NCBI GenBank assembly: GCA_005883955.1
Contig: VAXH01000096.1
Span: 1-35,506 of the forward strand
Length of the DNA: 35,506 nt
Source of the DNA: Actinomycetota bacterium
GTDB taxonomy: Bacteria > Actinomycetota > Thermoleophilia > Gaiellales > Gaiellaceae
Direction: 5' to 3'
Below the pieces are notes generated by a model. The model was not told where the DNA came from. It worked only from the letters and a program-made list of their open reading frames with translations, and made no database searches. Both the position numbers and the translations under genes were made by a program. Below are positions 25,290 through 33,276 of this stretch, in pieces. The number at the start of each line of letters is the position of its first letter. Within the stretch, counting starts at the first letter, position 1.

Positions 25290-26264
25290 CTACTCAGGGA
25301 CGGCGGGTCTCTCCTCTACGGCTCTGCCCTTCACCTCGACCTGCGGCATCGGTGGCTCACCGCGCGCCATCAGCCCTTCGTGGATGAAGACGTCGTAGAC
25401 GAGCGCCCCTATCAGCGCCCCGACAATTGGAGCGACGATTGGTAGCCACCAGTACCAGTTGACGTTGCCGTAGTTCCCCGGCAGCGCCACTCCGTGCCAG
25501 CCGGCGAACCAGGCGAACAGCCTCGGCCCGAAATCGCGGGCGGGGTTGATCGCGTAGCCCGAGTTTGCGCCGAAGGACATTCCGATCCCCGCCACGAGCA
25601 GACCGATGATGAACGGCCCGAGGTTCGATGTCGGCGCCAGGTTCCGGTCGTCGATGATCGCGAGCACGATTCCGACGAGCAGCGCCGTCCCGATCATCTC
25701 GTCGATGAACGGCCCAACCGGGTTGTGGAAGTAGCCGGACGGGAAGGTTGCGAAGATGCTGTATGACGCTATCGAGCTTGTTTGGCCGCGGACCGCGTGC
25801 GTCGCCCCCTCGTAGCTCTTGATCGCGTCCTTGTAGTTGAGGTAGACGAGCGCCGCGCCGGTAAAGGCGCCCGCGACCTGGGCGAAGATGTAGTGCGGGA
25901 CCTTCGCCCACGGGAACCCGCGCTTGAAGGCCAGGGCGATCGTGACCGCCGGGTTGATGTGGGCGCCGCTGATTCCTCCCGCGACATAGATCCCGAGCAC
26001 GACCGCTATGCACCATCCCCAGGTGATCAGCAGCCAGTCGCCAGAGGCGAGGAAGATCGTGTGGTTCGTCTCTGCGCGACCCGACTGATTCAGCGCCGCG
26101 ACGGCCATGGCGACGACGCCGTCACCAAAGGCGATCAGCGTGAACGTGCCCAGGTACTCCGAAAGGAACTCCCCCCAGACCGTCTTCCGCCAGGCAGCAC
26201 CCGCGCCCATGCGAACGTGCCAGACCCCCGTCATCCCTCTGGGTTCTGTTGCTGTTTCCGACAC
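25290..26264 (-). CDS. glpF: Glycerol uptake facilitator (aquaglyceroporin)
   Basis: The 324-residue MIP-family channel has both pore loops: HINPAVTIALAFKRG (first NPA) and YAINPARDFGPRLFAWFAG (second NPA). The Asp after NPAR is the mark of glycerol-conducting channels, as opposed to water-only aquaporins. Six hydrophobic helices are visible, and the middle and C-terminal tails are longer than in E. coli GlpF (281 residues). I prefer the GTG at 26264 over the one at 26270 because GGGAGG then has 5-nt spacing. It is first in the operon, 27 nt ahead of dhaK. Confidence 0.93.
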   Translation of the reverse strand: MSETATEPRGMTGVWHVRMGAGAAWRKTVWGEFLSEYLGTFTLIAFGDGVVAMAVAALNQSGRAETNHTIFLASGDWLLITWGWCIAVVLGIYVAGGISGAHINPAVTIALAFKRGFPWAKVPHYIFAQVAGAFTGAALVYLNYKDAIKSYEGATHAVRGQTSSIASYSIFATFPSGYFHNPVGPFIDEMIGTALLVGIVLAIIDDRNLAPTSNLGPFIIGLLVAGIGMSFGANSGYAINPARDFGPRLFAWFAGWHGVALPGNYGNVNWYWWLPIVAPIVGALIGALVYDVFIHEGLMARGEPPMPQVEVKGRAVEERPAVPE

Positions 26265-26391
26265 CTCCACCTCCCTCTCTCGAACTCCGGTTTCCAGAAG
26301 GTCCGCTTGAGAGGCGGGTGGATCGCCGTTCTCGCTTGGTTCACGTCTGCGGGGGACAGCGCCGGCTCTCCAGCGGCACGGTGCAGCGGTG

Positions 26392-26421
26392 TGACTAACG
26401 CACCGGGACGTGCCGTGTCAA
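26392..26421 (-). promoter_or_regulatory. Candidate sigma-70-type promoter of the glycerol operon
   Basis: On the minus strand, TTGACA (26421-26416) and TAGTCA (26397-26392) are separated by 18 nt, a good match to housekeeping promoters. The spacer contains GCAC and GTGC in inverted orientation, a possible operator. Transcription would begin about 120 nt ahead of glpF, leaving a long leader. Confidence 0.5.
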
Positions 26422-26467
26422 GTGGGCAGAGTGTTGCCGCGAGGCAGATGTAGCTTGCCGCGGAGCT

Positions 26468-26932
26468 TCAGCTCGGCCAGACGTCGACGGCGTAGAGCCG
26501 CCGGAGCTCGCGCGCGAGGCCGTCCTCGCCGCCGATCAAGAACAGGTCGTAGGGGTAGGCGTACTGGGCTCGGAAGCCATTTTCGCGGGCGAGCACCCGC
26601 CCCCAAAGGGAGACGCGGCCGATCGCGATCGGACACCCCTGCCGCAGCGGCGGCAGCTCCTGGTACGGGCGGCCGTAGTGCTGCCGAACCCCGGTGTATC
26701 TGCGGAGCAAGTCCTCGGCGAGCTCTCGCGTCTTGAAGGCGTAGATGCCGCATTCATGTCCTTCGACCGGCGCCGCCGCGCCGTGCGTCGAGCACTGCGC
26801 TTCGAATCGGCTCCCTGCCGGCCAGCTGACGTGGTGCCAGGTGAAGGACTCGAGCCGGTAGATGTCGTCGTGGCGGCGCACGTGCCAGAGCCGCCAGGCG
26901 ACAATCGGCTCGACGAAGGTGCTCGAGCTCAC
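26468..26932 (-). CDS. Conserved protein of unknown function with a Cys/His cluster
   Basis: I do not assign a family. The 154-residue product has EPIVAWRLWHVRR near the N-terminus, WHHVSWPAGSRFEAQC, then HECGIYAFKTRELAEDLL and GRVSLWGRVLARENGFRAQYAYPYDLFLI. The Trp/His/Cys-rich middle (C47, H50, H59, C61 by count) could bind a metal. It is probably cytoplasmic, with no signal peptide. The GTG start at 26932 overlaps the stop of a 37-residue acidic peptide gene, so the two are translated together. It lies just upstream of the glycerol operon on the same strand but has a 46-nt gap to the operon's own promoter, so it may be a separate unit. It is convincing as a gene because of its codon usage and its composed, non-Arg-rich translation. 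Confidence 0.75.
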   Translation of the reverse strand: MSSSTFVEPIVAWRLWHVRRHDDIYRLESFTWHHVSWPAGSRFEAQCSTHGAAAPVEGHECGIYAFKTRELAEDLLRRYTGVRQHYGRPYQELPPLRQGCPIAIGRVSLWGRVLARENGFRAQYAYPYDLFLIGGEDGLARELRRLYAVDVWPS

Positions 26933-27042
26933 GCCGGCACAGGCTCCTGCACGGGCTCTTCCGCCGGAGCCGGCGACGGAACCGGTTCTTCGAGCGGTGC
27001 GATCTCGATCTCGTGCTCGGTTTCTGGTGCGCCTATGTCCAT
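26929..27042 (-). CDS. Small acidic Pro/Glu-rich peptide (37 residues)
   Basis: The ATG at 27042 is preceded by AGGAGGC at good spacing. The product reads MDIGAPETEHEIEIAPLEEP and continues with Pro/Glu/Ala repeats (EEPVPSPAPAEEPVQEPVPA), with no Lys, Arg or Trp. The stop overlaps the GTG of the next gene by 4 nt, so translational coupling is likely. It could be a real small protein acting with its neighbour or a leader peptide that only sets translation of it. It is too short for homology claims. Confidence 0.6.
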   Translation of the reverse strand: MDIGAPETEHEIEIAPLEEPVPSPAPAEEPVQEPVPA

Positions 27043-27237
27043 CAGTGCCTCCTGGTTCTCGTTGCAGCCGCCAAACCGTTGTCTTTCATCGGAATTTCGA
27101 GGCAAAAGCTACAGAGTGAGCCGGACGGCTCTGGGCCCGCGATCCGACATCAGGACTCAGGAAAACGCCCGTGCTGACCGACGTTGCGTGTATGAGATTC
27201 GGTCTCGAGCGCGAGGGAAAGGACCCCACACAAAAGC

Positions 27238-28719
27238 ATGAGTAGGCGAATGCGACACGTCGCGGCGGCCCTGGCACTAGTCGTTGCCTGCCTTGCCACG
27301 GCCTGCGGCGGCACAACGGGGAACGGCGCCGGCGGAATCGGCGAGTCCGGCGCGTCGCTGGTCAGCTCCGAGGCGTTCGTCTACGCGTCCGCAGACGGCG
27401 ACCTGGGCTCGAGCCGGTGGCAGCAGGTCGACACGCTGCTGAAGAAGTTTCCCGTGCGCGACCGGCTGCTGACCGAGGTGAAGCAGGGACTGGCCGAGCA
27501 CCAGCTCGACTACCGGCGCGACATCGAGCCCGCGCTCGGCTCGGAGATCGACGTCGCGGCGGTGGCCGGCACGTCGCTGCAGGACACCTCCTACGCGGTT
27601 TTCACGAAGCCCGACTCGATCGAGAAGGCCAAGGCGCTCGTGCAAAAGCTCGATGCCGGCTCGTCGTCGCCCTCGGCGACCCGCGTCGTTGACGGCTGGC
27701 TCGTCGTGGCCGACAGCCAGAACATGATCGACAGCGTGCTTCATGGTTCGGGGTCGTCGCTTGCCGACACCGACCGGTTCAAGGACGCGTTCGGTCAGCT
27801 GCCCGACGATGCTCTGCTCAAGCTTTACGCGAGCGGGCCGGGACTCTCCAAGCTCGTTGGCTCGCTCTCGGGCGTCGCCCAGACGGCTGCGGCCGGTGGA
27901 TCGTCCTCGTACAAGCTCGACTGGGTTGCCGTCTCCGCCGTCGCCGCAGACGATGGAATCAAGCTCGAGGCCGACGCGAAGAGCGCAAACGGCGTCTCGC
28001 TGACCGGCTCGGCCTACGCCTCCCAGCTGATCTCCGGCGTGCCCGCCGATGCGCTTGTTTTTGCGACTTTCCATGGCCGGAGCGGCTTCGACCCGTTGAG
28101 CCGGCTCCGGCAAAACCCGGCCTTCAGCCAGGTCCTACCCCAGATCGAGCAGGCGCTCGGGATGCCGCTCGAGAACCTCGTCGCGCTGTTCGAGCACGAG
28201 ACCGCACTCTACGTACGACGCGGCCCGGGCTTGCCGGAGTTCTCGCTCGTGCTCGAGGCTCCCGATACCCAGCAAACGCTGACGACGATCGACCGGCTGG
28301 CGGCCCGGGTCACGAAGCTCGCGCCCGCGCGGCTCGGCGAGGAAAACCAGGGTGGTCTCGCCGTCAAGACGCTCAACTTCGGGCGCGTGACCGTGCGCTG
28401 GGCGGGCTTCGACGGACGTGTGCTGCTGACGACCTCGCCCACAGGGATCGCCGACTACCGCTCGAGCGGCGACAAGCTCGCCGACGACTCCGCTTACAAG
28501 GACGCCCTCTCGGGCGCCGGAGCCCCGGACAAGACGAACGGGCTCCTCTACGTGAACGTCGCCGACGCGTTTCGGCTGATCGAGAACTACGCAGGCCTTG
28601 CGGGCGGCAGGATCCCGGCGGAGGTCGAACCCAGCCTGAAGCCGCTGAGCTCATTCGTCGCCTACGGCAGCTCGAGTGGAGATCTGTCGAAGTTCGCCGC
28701 GTTCCTCGAGATCAAGTGA
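27238..28719 (+). CDS. DUF3352-family lipoprotein, first of a tandem pair
   Basis: The 493-residue protein has a lipoprotein signal (MSRRMRHVAAALALVVACLA, then TAC with Cys23 as lipid-anchored residue) followed by a Gly-rich linker. The rest is a secreted domain like DUF3352, with segments such as FVYASADGDLGSSRWQQVDTL, ALVFATFHGRSGFDPL and FVAYGSSSGDLSKFAAFLEI. The function of the family is unknown. An ATG at 27250 is an alternative start. Its stop overlaps the GTG of a paralogue by 4 nt. It should sit on the outer face of the membrane. Confidence 0.82.
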   Translation: MSRRMRHVAAALALVVACLATACGGTTGNGAGGIGESGASLVSSEAFVYASADGDLGSSRWQQVDTLLKKFPVRDRLLTEVKQGLAEHQLDYRRDIEPALGSEIDVAAVAGTSLQDTSYAVFTKPDSIEKAKALVQKLDAGSSSPSATRVVDGWLVVADSQNMIDSVLHGSGSSLADTDRFKDAFGQLPDDALLKLYASGPGLSKLVGSLSGVAQTAAAGGSSSYKLDWVAVSAVAADDGIKLEADAKSANGVSLTGSAYASQLISGVPADALVFATFHGRSGFDPLSRLRQNPAFSQVLPQIEQALGMPLENLVALFEHETALYVRRGPGLPEFSLVLEAPDTQQTLTTIDRLAARVTKLAPARLGEENQGGLAVKTLNFGRVTVRWAGFDGRVLLTTSPTGIADYRSSGDKLADDSAYKDALSGAGAPDKTNGLLYVNVADAFRLIENYAGLAGGRIPAEVEPSLKPLSSFVAYGSSSGDLSKFAAFLEIK

Positions 28720-30086
28720 GGCGCGTCTGGGCGGGCGCGGCCGCCGTGGCCGCCCTGGCGGCCGCGGGCTGCGGCAGCGGCGGAGGGGGCGGCGGGGGTT
28801 CGCTGCCGGAAGGCGCAAGCATCGCCCCCTCAAGTACGCCGGGGTTTGTCTCTTTCAACACGGATTTCTCCTCCGATCAATGGAGGAATTTTGCGCGGCT
28901 CGCGGCACGATTCCCGGCCGTCAAATCTTCGGTTGCGATCCTGAAGAACTTCAAGCCGTTTGCCGGCAAGGAGGTCGACCTCGTCTGGCTCGATTTGCGA
29001 GGTAGCGGAGGCGATTACGTCGTCCTGACCAAGCCAAATACGCGCGCAAAGCTCCGGGAATTCGTGCATTTACAGGGAGATCTTTTCGCGCAAGGCTCGG
29101 TTGGCGACCTCGCCGACGACAAGGACTTCAAGCAGGCGTTCGAACAGCTCGACTCGAACGCGTCGGTCCGCGCCTGGATCAGCGGGCAATTCGTCCAGGG
29201 GGCGCTGGACGACGCCCTGGCAAACGGTGGAGCTCCGCCGCGTCTCACGCACGACGTCGGCGTCCTGCACTCCATCTCCGCGGACGCAAAGGCCGAGAGC
29301 GACGGCGCCAGTATCGAGATCGACGGGCTGATTGAGCCAACTCCGGATCCGGCGACGTTCAGCCCCTCGCTTCCCAACGACATCCCGGACGGCGCACTGC
29401 TCTACGTCTCGACCAAGAGCCTGGACGCGCCGCTGAGGACGATTCTGCGGCTCGTCGGCGAGAGCGTGCCGAACTTCAACACGCGGCGCAGCCAGGTCGA
29501 GGGCGTACTCGGGCTCTCGCTCGAGAACGACATCTATCCGCTGCTCAAAGGCGAGAGCGCGATCGCCGTCTATCCAGGGACGGCCCAGATTCCGCGAGTC
29601 CTGTTCCTCCAGAAGGTCGACGACGAGCAGAAGGCCGCCTCACTGCTGCGCCGGTTGAGCGCGATTGCGCAGCTCAGCGGGAGCGTCAAGACCGAGACCG
29701 TCCAGGTCGGTGGAGAGAGCGTCCAGAAGCTCACCTTCACAGGGACACCCGTGACGATCTATGACGGTACGGCGAAAGGGAAGCTGTTCGTCACCAACGA
29801 GTCCAGCCTCGCCGAGCAAACGATCACGGGACCGACTGACAGCCTCGGTGACGACCCGCTCTTCCGCTCGACGCGCGATGCGGCCGGGATGCCGGGGAAG
29901 GTCGCGGCCTTCGCCTTCGGCGACTTGGAGAACGGGCTTCCGTACGTGCTCCGCCTTGCGCAGCAGGCGGGCAACGTCGTCCCGCCCGAGGCCTTCGCCA
30001 ACACCAAGCCGTTGGACGGCGCCGTCGTCTACCTCGTCAAGGACGGCGACGCGTTGCGGATTTCCGGCTTCCAGACGATCAAGTAG
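28716..30086 (+). CDS. DUF3352-family lipoprotein, second of a tandem pair
   Basis: The 456-residue paralogue of the preceding gene starts at GTG 28716 inside the former's stop (GTGA). The lipoprotein signal ends AAAGC with Cys19, followed by a Gly-rich run. Shared features with its neighbour are the [16 protein letters not shown] opening, the central [17 protein letters not shown] (compare GMPLENLVALFEHET in the first copy) and the ending [14 protein letters not shown]. The pair arose by duplication and then diverged strongly. The stop is 11 nt ahead of metK, although metK has its own -10-like box. Function unknown. Confidence 0.82.
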   Translation: MRRVWAGAAAVAALAAAGCGSGGGGGGGSLPEGASIAPSSTPGFVSFNTDFSSDQWRNFARLAARFPAVKSSVAILKNFKPFAGKEVDLVWLDLRGSGGDYVVLTKPNTRAKLREFVHLQGDLFAQGSVGDLADDKDFKQAFEQLDSNASVRAWISGQFVQGALDDALANGGAPPRLTHDVGVLHSISADAKAESDGASIEIDGLIEPTPDPATFSPSLPNDIPDGALLYVSTKSLDAPLRTILRLVGESVPNFNTRRSQVEGVLGLSLENDIYPLLKGESAIAVYPGTAQIPRVLFLQKVDDEQKAASLLRRLSAIAQLSGSVKTETVQVGGESVQKLTFTGTPVTIYDGTAKGKLFVTNESSLAEQTITGPTDSLGDDPLFRSTRDAAGMPGKVAAFAFGDLENGLPYVLRLAQQAGNVVPPEAFANTKPLDGAVVYLVKDGDALRISGFQTIK

Positions 30087-30089
30087 CCT
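30084..30089 (+). promoter_or_regulatory. Candidate -10 box of metK
   Basis: TAGCCT, which includes the stop codon of the upstream lipoprotein gene, lies 8 nt ahead of the metK GTG. No ribosome site and no SAM riboswitch fit into the 11-nt gap. Confidence 0.35.
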
Positions 30090-30097
30090 TCGCGCCC

Positions 30098-31354
30098 GTG
30101 CCGAACGAGTTTCTGTTCACCTCCGAGTCGGTCACGGAGGGCCATCCGGACAAGGTCGCCGACCAGGTCTCCGACACCGTCTTGGACGCCGTCCTCGCCG
30201 GCGATCCCGGCGGCCGTGTGGCCTGCGAGACGCTGATCACAACGGGGCTCGTGGTCGTCGCGGGCGAGATCTCCACCGAGATCTACGTCGACATCCCGGC
30301 GCTCGTGCGCAAGAAGATCGGCGAGATCGGCTACACGCACTCCGAGTGGGGGTTCGACGCCACGACCTGCGGCGTCGTGGTCGCGATCGACGAGCAGTCG
30401 CCGGACATTGCCCAGGGAGTCGACGCCTCCTACGAGATCCAGCACGACCCGGGCGACGACGACCCGCTCGACCGAGTCGGCGCTGGCGACCAGGGGATGA
30501 TGTTCGGCTACGCCACCCGCGAGACGCCCGAGCTGATGCCACTGCCGATCATGCTCGCGCACAAGATCTGCAAGCGCCTGGCCGAGGTTCGCAAGGTCGG
30601 TGAGCTTCCCTACTTGCGGCCAGACGGGAAGGCGCAGGTGACGGTCCGCTACGAGATCGACGAGCACGGCCGCCAGCGGCCGGTCGAGATCGAACGCATT
30701 CTCGTCTCGACGCAGCACGCGGAGGGTTGCGACGCCGAGTCGCTGATCAAGCCCGACCTGATCGAGCGCGTGCTCCGCCCGATCCTGCCGACCGACCTCT
30801 ACAGCGAGAAGCGGCTGGAGGAGCGCGATTTCGTCTACGTCAATCCGACGGGGAAGTTCGTCCTCGGCGGACCGATGGGCGACACCGGGCTCACCGGGCG
30901 CAAGATCATCGTCGACACCTACGGCGGCGCGGCGCGGCACGGTGGCGGCGCGTTCTCCGGGAAGGATCCGACCAAGGTCGACCGCTCGGCCGCCTACGCG
31001 GCTCGGTACGTCGCGAAGAACGTCGTCGCCGCCGGGCTCGCCGACCGGTGCGAGATCAACGTCGCCTACGCGATCGGAGTGGCGCATCCGGTCTCGATCG
31101 GTGTGCAGACGTTCGGCACCGAGGCCGACGGAATCACCGCCGAGCGGATCGGAGAGCTCGTTCGCGAGCACTTCGACCTGCGTCCGGCGGCGATTCTTCG
31201 CGACCTCGACCTGGGGCGGCCGGTCTACGCGAAGACCGCCGCGTACGGCCACTTCGGCCGCGACGACCACGACTTCACCTGGGAGCGCACCGACAAGGCG
31301 GACGCGCTCCGCGGGGCGGCCGGGGTCTCGGCCCGCGAGCCTGCTACGGCCTAA
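30098..31354 (+). CDS. metK: S-adenosylmethionine synthetase
   Basis: The 418-residue enzyme makes SAM from methionine and ATP. Landmarks are [20 protein letters not shown] with the active-site His and Asp, [12 protein letters not shown] (the mobile-loop signature), [37 protein letters not shown] and the C-terminal TAAYGHFGR. The start is GTG 30098. The C-terminus converges on the dtxR-like gene with a 4-nt stop overlap. Length is somewhat above the usual 380-400 residues because of small insertions and a short tail. Confidence 0.97.
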   Translation: MPNEFLFTSESVTEGHPDKVADQVSDTVLDAVLAGDPGGRVACETLITTGLVVVAGEISTEIYVDIPALVRKKIGEIGYTHSEWGFDATTCGVVVAIDEQSPDIAQGVDASYEIQHDPGDDDPLDRVGAGDQGMMFGYATRETPELMPLPIMLAHKICKRLAEVRKVGELPYLRPDGKAQVTVRYEIDEHGRQRPVEIERILVSTQHAEGCDAESLIKPDLIERVLRPILPTDLYSEKRLEERDFVYVNPTGKFVLGGPMGDTGLTGRKIIVDTYGGAARHGGGAFSGKDPTKVDRSAAYAARYVAKNVVAAGLADRCEINVAYAIGVAHPVSIGVQTFGTEADGITAERIGELVREHFDLRPAAILRDLDLGRPVYAKTAAYGHFGRDDHDFTWERTDKADALRGAAGVSAREPATA

Positions 31355-32037
31355 ACGGCCGGCTTGACGAACAACCCGGCGGCGGCCTTCTCGCCGATCG
31401 CCTTCTCGGTGCCGTCGACCTTGACGGTGAACTGCCCGGCGGCCGGCTGGGCGGCTTGCAGCTCGAGCTTCGTTCCCGGTATCAGCCCCTCGTCGTAGAA
31501 CCAGTGCAAAAGGTCGCCGTCGTGCTCGGCGAGTCGGACAATGGTCGCTCGCGCGGGCGGTTCCAGATCGGCTAGCGGCGACAGCTCCTGGTTCTCGGCC
31601 TGTTCGAAGTCTGGATCGACCGGCCAGCCGTGAGGGCAGCGTTCCGGGTTGCCGAGCTTCACCTCGATCCGCTCGACCATCTCGTCCGAGAACGTGTCGC
31701 CGAGCTCGTCGGCGTGGACGTGTGCCTCGGCCGCGGTGTAGCCCATGAAGTCGGTCAGGAGCCGCTCGATGATCCGGTGCTTGCGGACGACCCTTTCGGC
31801 GCGCGCGCGGCCGGTCTCCGTGAGGATCGCCTCCTTCTGTTGGCCGCGCTCGATCAGCCCCTCGCCCTCGAGCCGTTTCAGCATCTCGCCGGCGGAGGCG
31901 CGGGAGACGCCGAGCATCTCGGCGACTCGCGACGCAAGCGTGGGGGAGCCCGTCGATTGCGGCCTGTACTCACCGATCGGGAATGCCAGGAAGTAGATCG
32001 TCTCGAGGTACTCGTCGACTGAGTGGCCTTGCGCCAT
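31351..32037 (-). CDS. DtxR/MntR-family metal-dependent transcriptional repressor with unusual metal ligands
   Basis: The 228-residue regulator has an N-terminal winged helix ([29 protein letters not shown]), a dimerisation domain ([26 protein letters not shown]...RCPHGWPV) and a C-terminal SH3/FeoA-like domain. By spacing, the ancillary-site ligands of DtxR are kept (His87, Glu91, His106 for H79, E83, H98). The primary site is altered: C102, E105 and H106 become Asp110, Gly113 and Asp114, and Met10 becomes Glu9. That points to a metal other than ferrous iron, perhaps Mn or Zn. The start is the ATG at 32037; the A of that codon closes a palindrome, so autoregulation and leaderless transcription are likely. 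It is divergent from a ZIP transporter, its probable target. The long upstream reading frame over the transporter is spurious. Confidence 0.9.
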   Translation of the reverse strand: MAQGHSVDEYLETIYFLAFPIGEYRPQSTGSPTLASRVAEMLGVSRASAGEMLKRLEGEGLIERGQQKEAILTETGRARAERVVRKHRIIERLLTDFMGYTAAEAHVHADELGDTFSDEMVERIEVKLGNPERCPHGWPVDPDFEQAENQELSPLADLEPPARATIVRLAEHDGDLLHWFYDEGLIPGTKLELQAAQPAAGQFTVKVDGTEKAIGEKAAAGLFVKPAV

Positions 32038-32053
32038 ACAGTCGTCAACTGTA
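32037..32053. promoter_or_regulatory. Palindromic operator candidate at the dtxR-like gene start
   Basis: TACAGTCGTCAACTGTA is a 6-bp perfect dyad with a 5-nt spacer, ending exactly on the A of the regulator's start codon. It contains a possible -10 box (TACAGT) on the minus strand. A repressor bound here would block its own gene. Confidence 0.55.
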
Positions 32054-32069
32054 CTGCGAGGCTTCTGTA

Positions 32070-32133
32070 AGGCGCTCGCTTGCGACGCCGACTTGGAGGA
32101 CGTCCCGGCTTTGCCGGGGCGTCCGTCTAATCC
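32070..32133 (-). repeat. Dispersed two-hairpin intergenic element, copy A
   Basis: On the minus strand, 64 nt align without gaps to 35237-35300, with about 51 identities by hand count. The stem is 32098-32109 with 32113-32124, with a 3-nt loop; the one odd pair is G.T as read on the plus strand. The tail (32070-32090) is identical to that of the other copy. Element orientation is toward the dtxR-like gene, whose start lies 32 nt beyond the tail. Confidence 0.75.
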
Positions 32134-32179
32134 CGGTTCGCAACGCTTGTCCCGGTGACTCTTCTTCGAACGTGTTCTG

Positions 32180-32197
32180 TGTAAGGTGACCCTTACA
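32180..32197. promoter_or_regulatory. DtxR-type operator candidate ahead of the ZIP transporter
   Basis: TGTAAGGTGACCCTTACA is a perfect 7-bp dyad with a 4-nt spacer, ending 2 nt before the ATG at 32200. TAAGG half-sites recall the TTAGG half-sites of DtxR/IdeR boxes, and the adjacent divergent gene encodes such a regulator. Confidence 0.65.
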
Positions 32198-32199
32198 AG

Positions 32200-33024
32200 A
32201 TGTCGACTGCACAGACCCTGCTGCTCGGCGCGATTGCCGGACTGACGATCTTTCTCGGCCTGCCGATGGGCCGGATGCACGGCGTCTCCCCGAAGCTGAA
32301 GGCGTTCTTCACGGCGACCGCGACCGGGATCCTGCTGTTCCTGTTCTGGGACGTGCTCAGCCAGGCGATCCACCCGCTCGACAGCGCGCTGACCGCGAAG
32401 ACCTGGGGACGGTTCGCGGGCGTCTCGTCCATCGCATTCGCCGGCTTCGTCGTCGGCCTGATGAGCCTGGTCTCCTACGACAGCTGGATCAAGGCGCGGC
32501 AGCGGAAAGCGATGCTCGGCCCCGGCGCGGCGTCGGTCGCCGAGTTCGCGCAGAAGCCGGGGCTTTCGGCCGCGCAATGGCTGTCGGTCTTCATCGCCAC
32601 CGGGATCGGCTTGCACAACTTCTCCGAAGGCCTCGCAATCGGCCAGTCGGCCGCCCAGGACCTGAGGAGCCTCGCGCTCGTGCTGGTGATCGGGTTCGGG
32701 CTGCACAATGCGACCGAGGGCTTCGGGATCGTCGGGCCGCTGAGCGGCGAGGCTGAGCTGCCGAGCTGGCGCTTCCTCGGCCTGATGGGCGTGATCGGCG
32801 GCGCTCCGACCTTTGTCGGCACCGTGATCGGCCGCTCCTGGGCGAGCGAGAACCTCTCGATCCTGTTCTTCGCGCTTGCCGCGGGCTCGATCCTCTACGT
32901 CGTGATGGAGCTGTTGAACGTCTGCAGGACGTTCGGCTCGAAGCAGCTGACCGCCTGGGGGATCGTGCTCGGGCTCACGCTCGGATTCGCTACGGACTTC
33001 GTTCTCGTCGCCGCCGGGGTCTGA
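32200..33024 (+). CDS. ZIP-family divalent metal transporter
   Basis: The 274-residue membrane protein has about eight hydrophobic helices. The two metal-site helices read GLHNFSEGLAIG (about 137-148) and GLHNATEGFGIVGP (about 167-180), with the conserved HNxxEG pattern of ZIP proteins. A cytoplasmic loop rich in charged residues lies before them. Expected role is import of Zn, Fe or Mn; the metal cannot be told by sequence. An operator-like palindrome covers the promoter/start region, so it is probably repressed by the divergent DtxR-like protein when metal is plentiful. No ribosome site is visible. Confidence 0.9.
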   Translation: MSTAQTLLLGAIAGLTIFLGLPMGRMHGVSPKLKAFFTATATGILLFLFWDVLSQAIHPLDSALTAKTWGRFAGVSSIAFAGFVVGLMSLVSYDSWIKARQRKAMLGPGAASVAEFAQKPGLSAAQWLSVFIATGIGLHNFSEGLAIGQSAAQDLRSLALVLVIGFGLHNATEGFGIVGPLSGEAELPSWRFLGLMGVIGGAPTFVGTVIGRSWASENLSILFFALAAGSILYVVMELLNVCRTFGSKQLTAWGIVLGLTLGFATDFVLVAAGV

Positions 33025-33030
33025 GCTCGG

Positions 33031-33046
33031 CGCTGCTTCAGCAGCG
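33031..33046 (+). terminator. Hairpin after the ZIP transporter gene
   Basis: CGCTGCT and AGCAGCG form a 7-bp stem around a 2-nt centre, 6 nt after the stop codon. The stem would open at least one pair to make a 4-nt loop. No T-run follows. Confidence 0.45.
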
Positions 33047-33099
33047 AACTCCCCGCTCGTCGTCAATCGAAAGCCACAGCCCACCTGCGCGCGGATCCA

Positions 33100-33199
33100 A
33101 GTAACAGTCTGTTGCAAAGAAAGCCGCGTCCCGAAGCGTCGATTTCGCAAGCCGAAACGGCTGTGGCAGGCCGAACGTCGTTAGCAACAGACTGTTACT
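33100..33199. repeat. Inverted repeat with palindromic arms between the ZIP gene and priA
   Basis: The arm AGTAACAGTCTGTTGC (33100-33115) and its exact complement (33184-33199) enclose 68 nt. Each arm contains AACAGTCTGTT, itself a palindrome around one base, so the region carries two identical operator-like sites. The interior has a smaller repeat (AAGCCGAAACGGCT). A 72-codon frame across it looks random and is not accepted as a gene. The rest of the 252-nt gap has no recognisable feature besides the hairpin at 33031 and the priA -10 box. Confidence 0.65.
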
Positions 33200-33263
33200 A
33201 ACGCCTTGCCGCCGGTTCGCCTCGTCGCTGCGGCGGAGCCCGGGCGTCTCCCGCACGCGTCAC

Positions 33264-33269
33264 TAGGCT
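33264..33269 (+). promoter_or_regulatory. Candidate -10 box of priA
   Basis: TAGGCT lies 7 nt before the GTG start of priA, with no ribosome site between, which suggests leaderless initiation. Confidence 0.4.
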
Positions 33270-33276
33270 CGAACCT

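Noticed and set aside
26678-27241. 187-codon plus-strand frame opposite the unknown Cys/His protein
   Set aside because: The minus-strand pair has a ribosome site and coupled start/stop, while this frame runs across the divergent promoter region and reads as low-complexity Ser/Arg/Pro sequence.
30087-30097. SAM riboswitch ahead of metK
   Set aside because: The gap is only 11 nt and the preceding bases are coding, so no aptamer can fit.
32038-33150. N-terminal extension of the dtxR-like frame across the ZIP gene
   Set aside because: The extension is the antisense of the ZIP transporter and of the intergenic element; the helix-turn-helix protein begins naturally at 32037.
33038-33256. 72-codon minus-strand frame between the ZIP gene and priA
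   Set aside because: It runs through the 16-bp inverted repeat and has no ribosome site, motif or codon-usage support.
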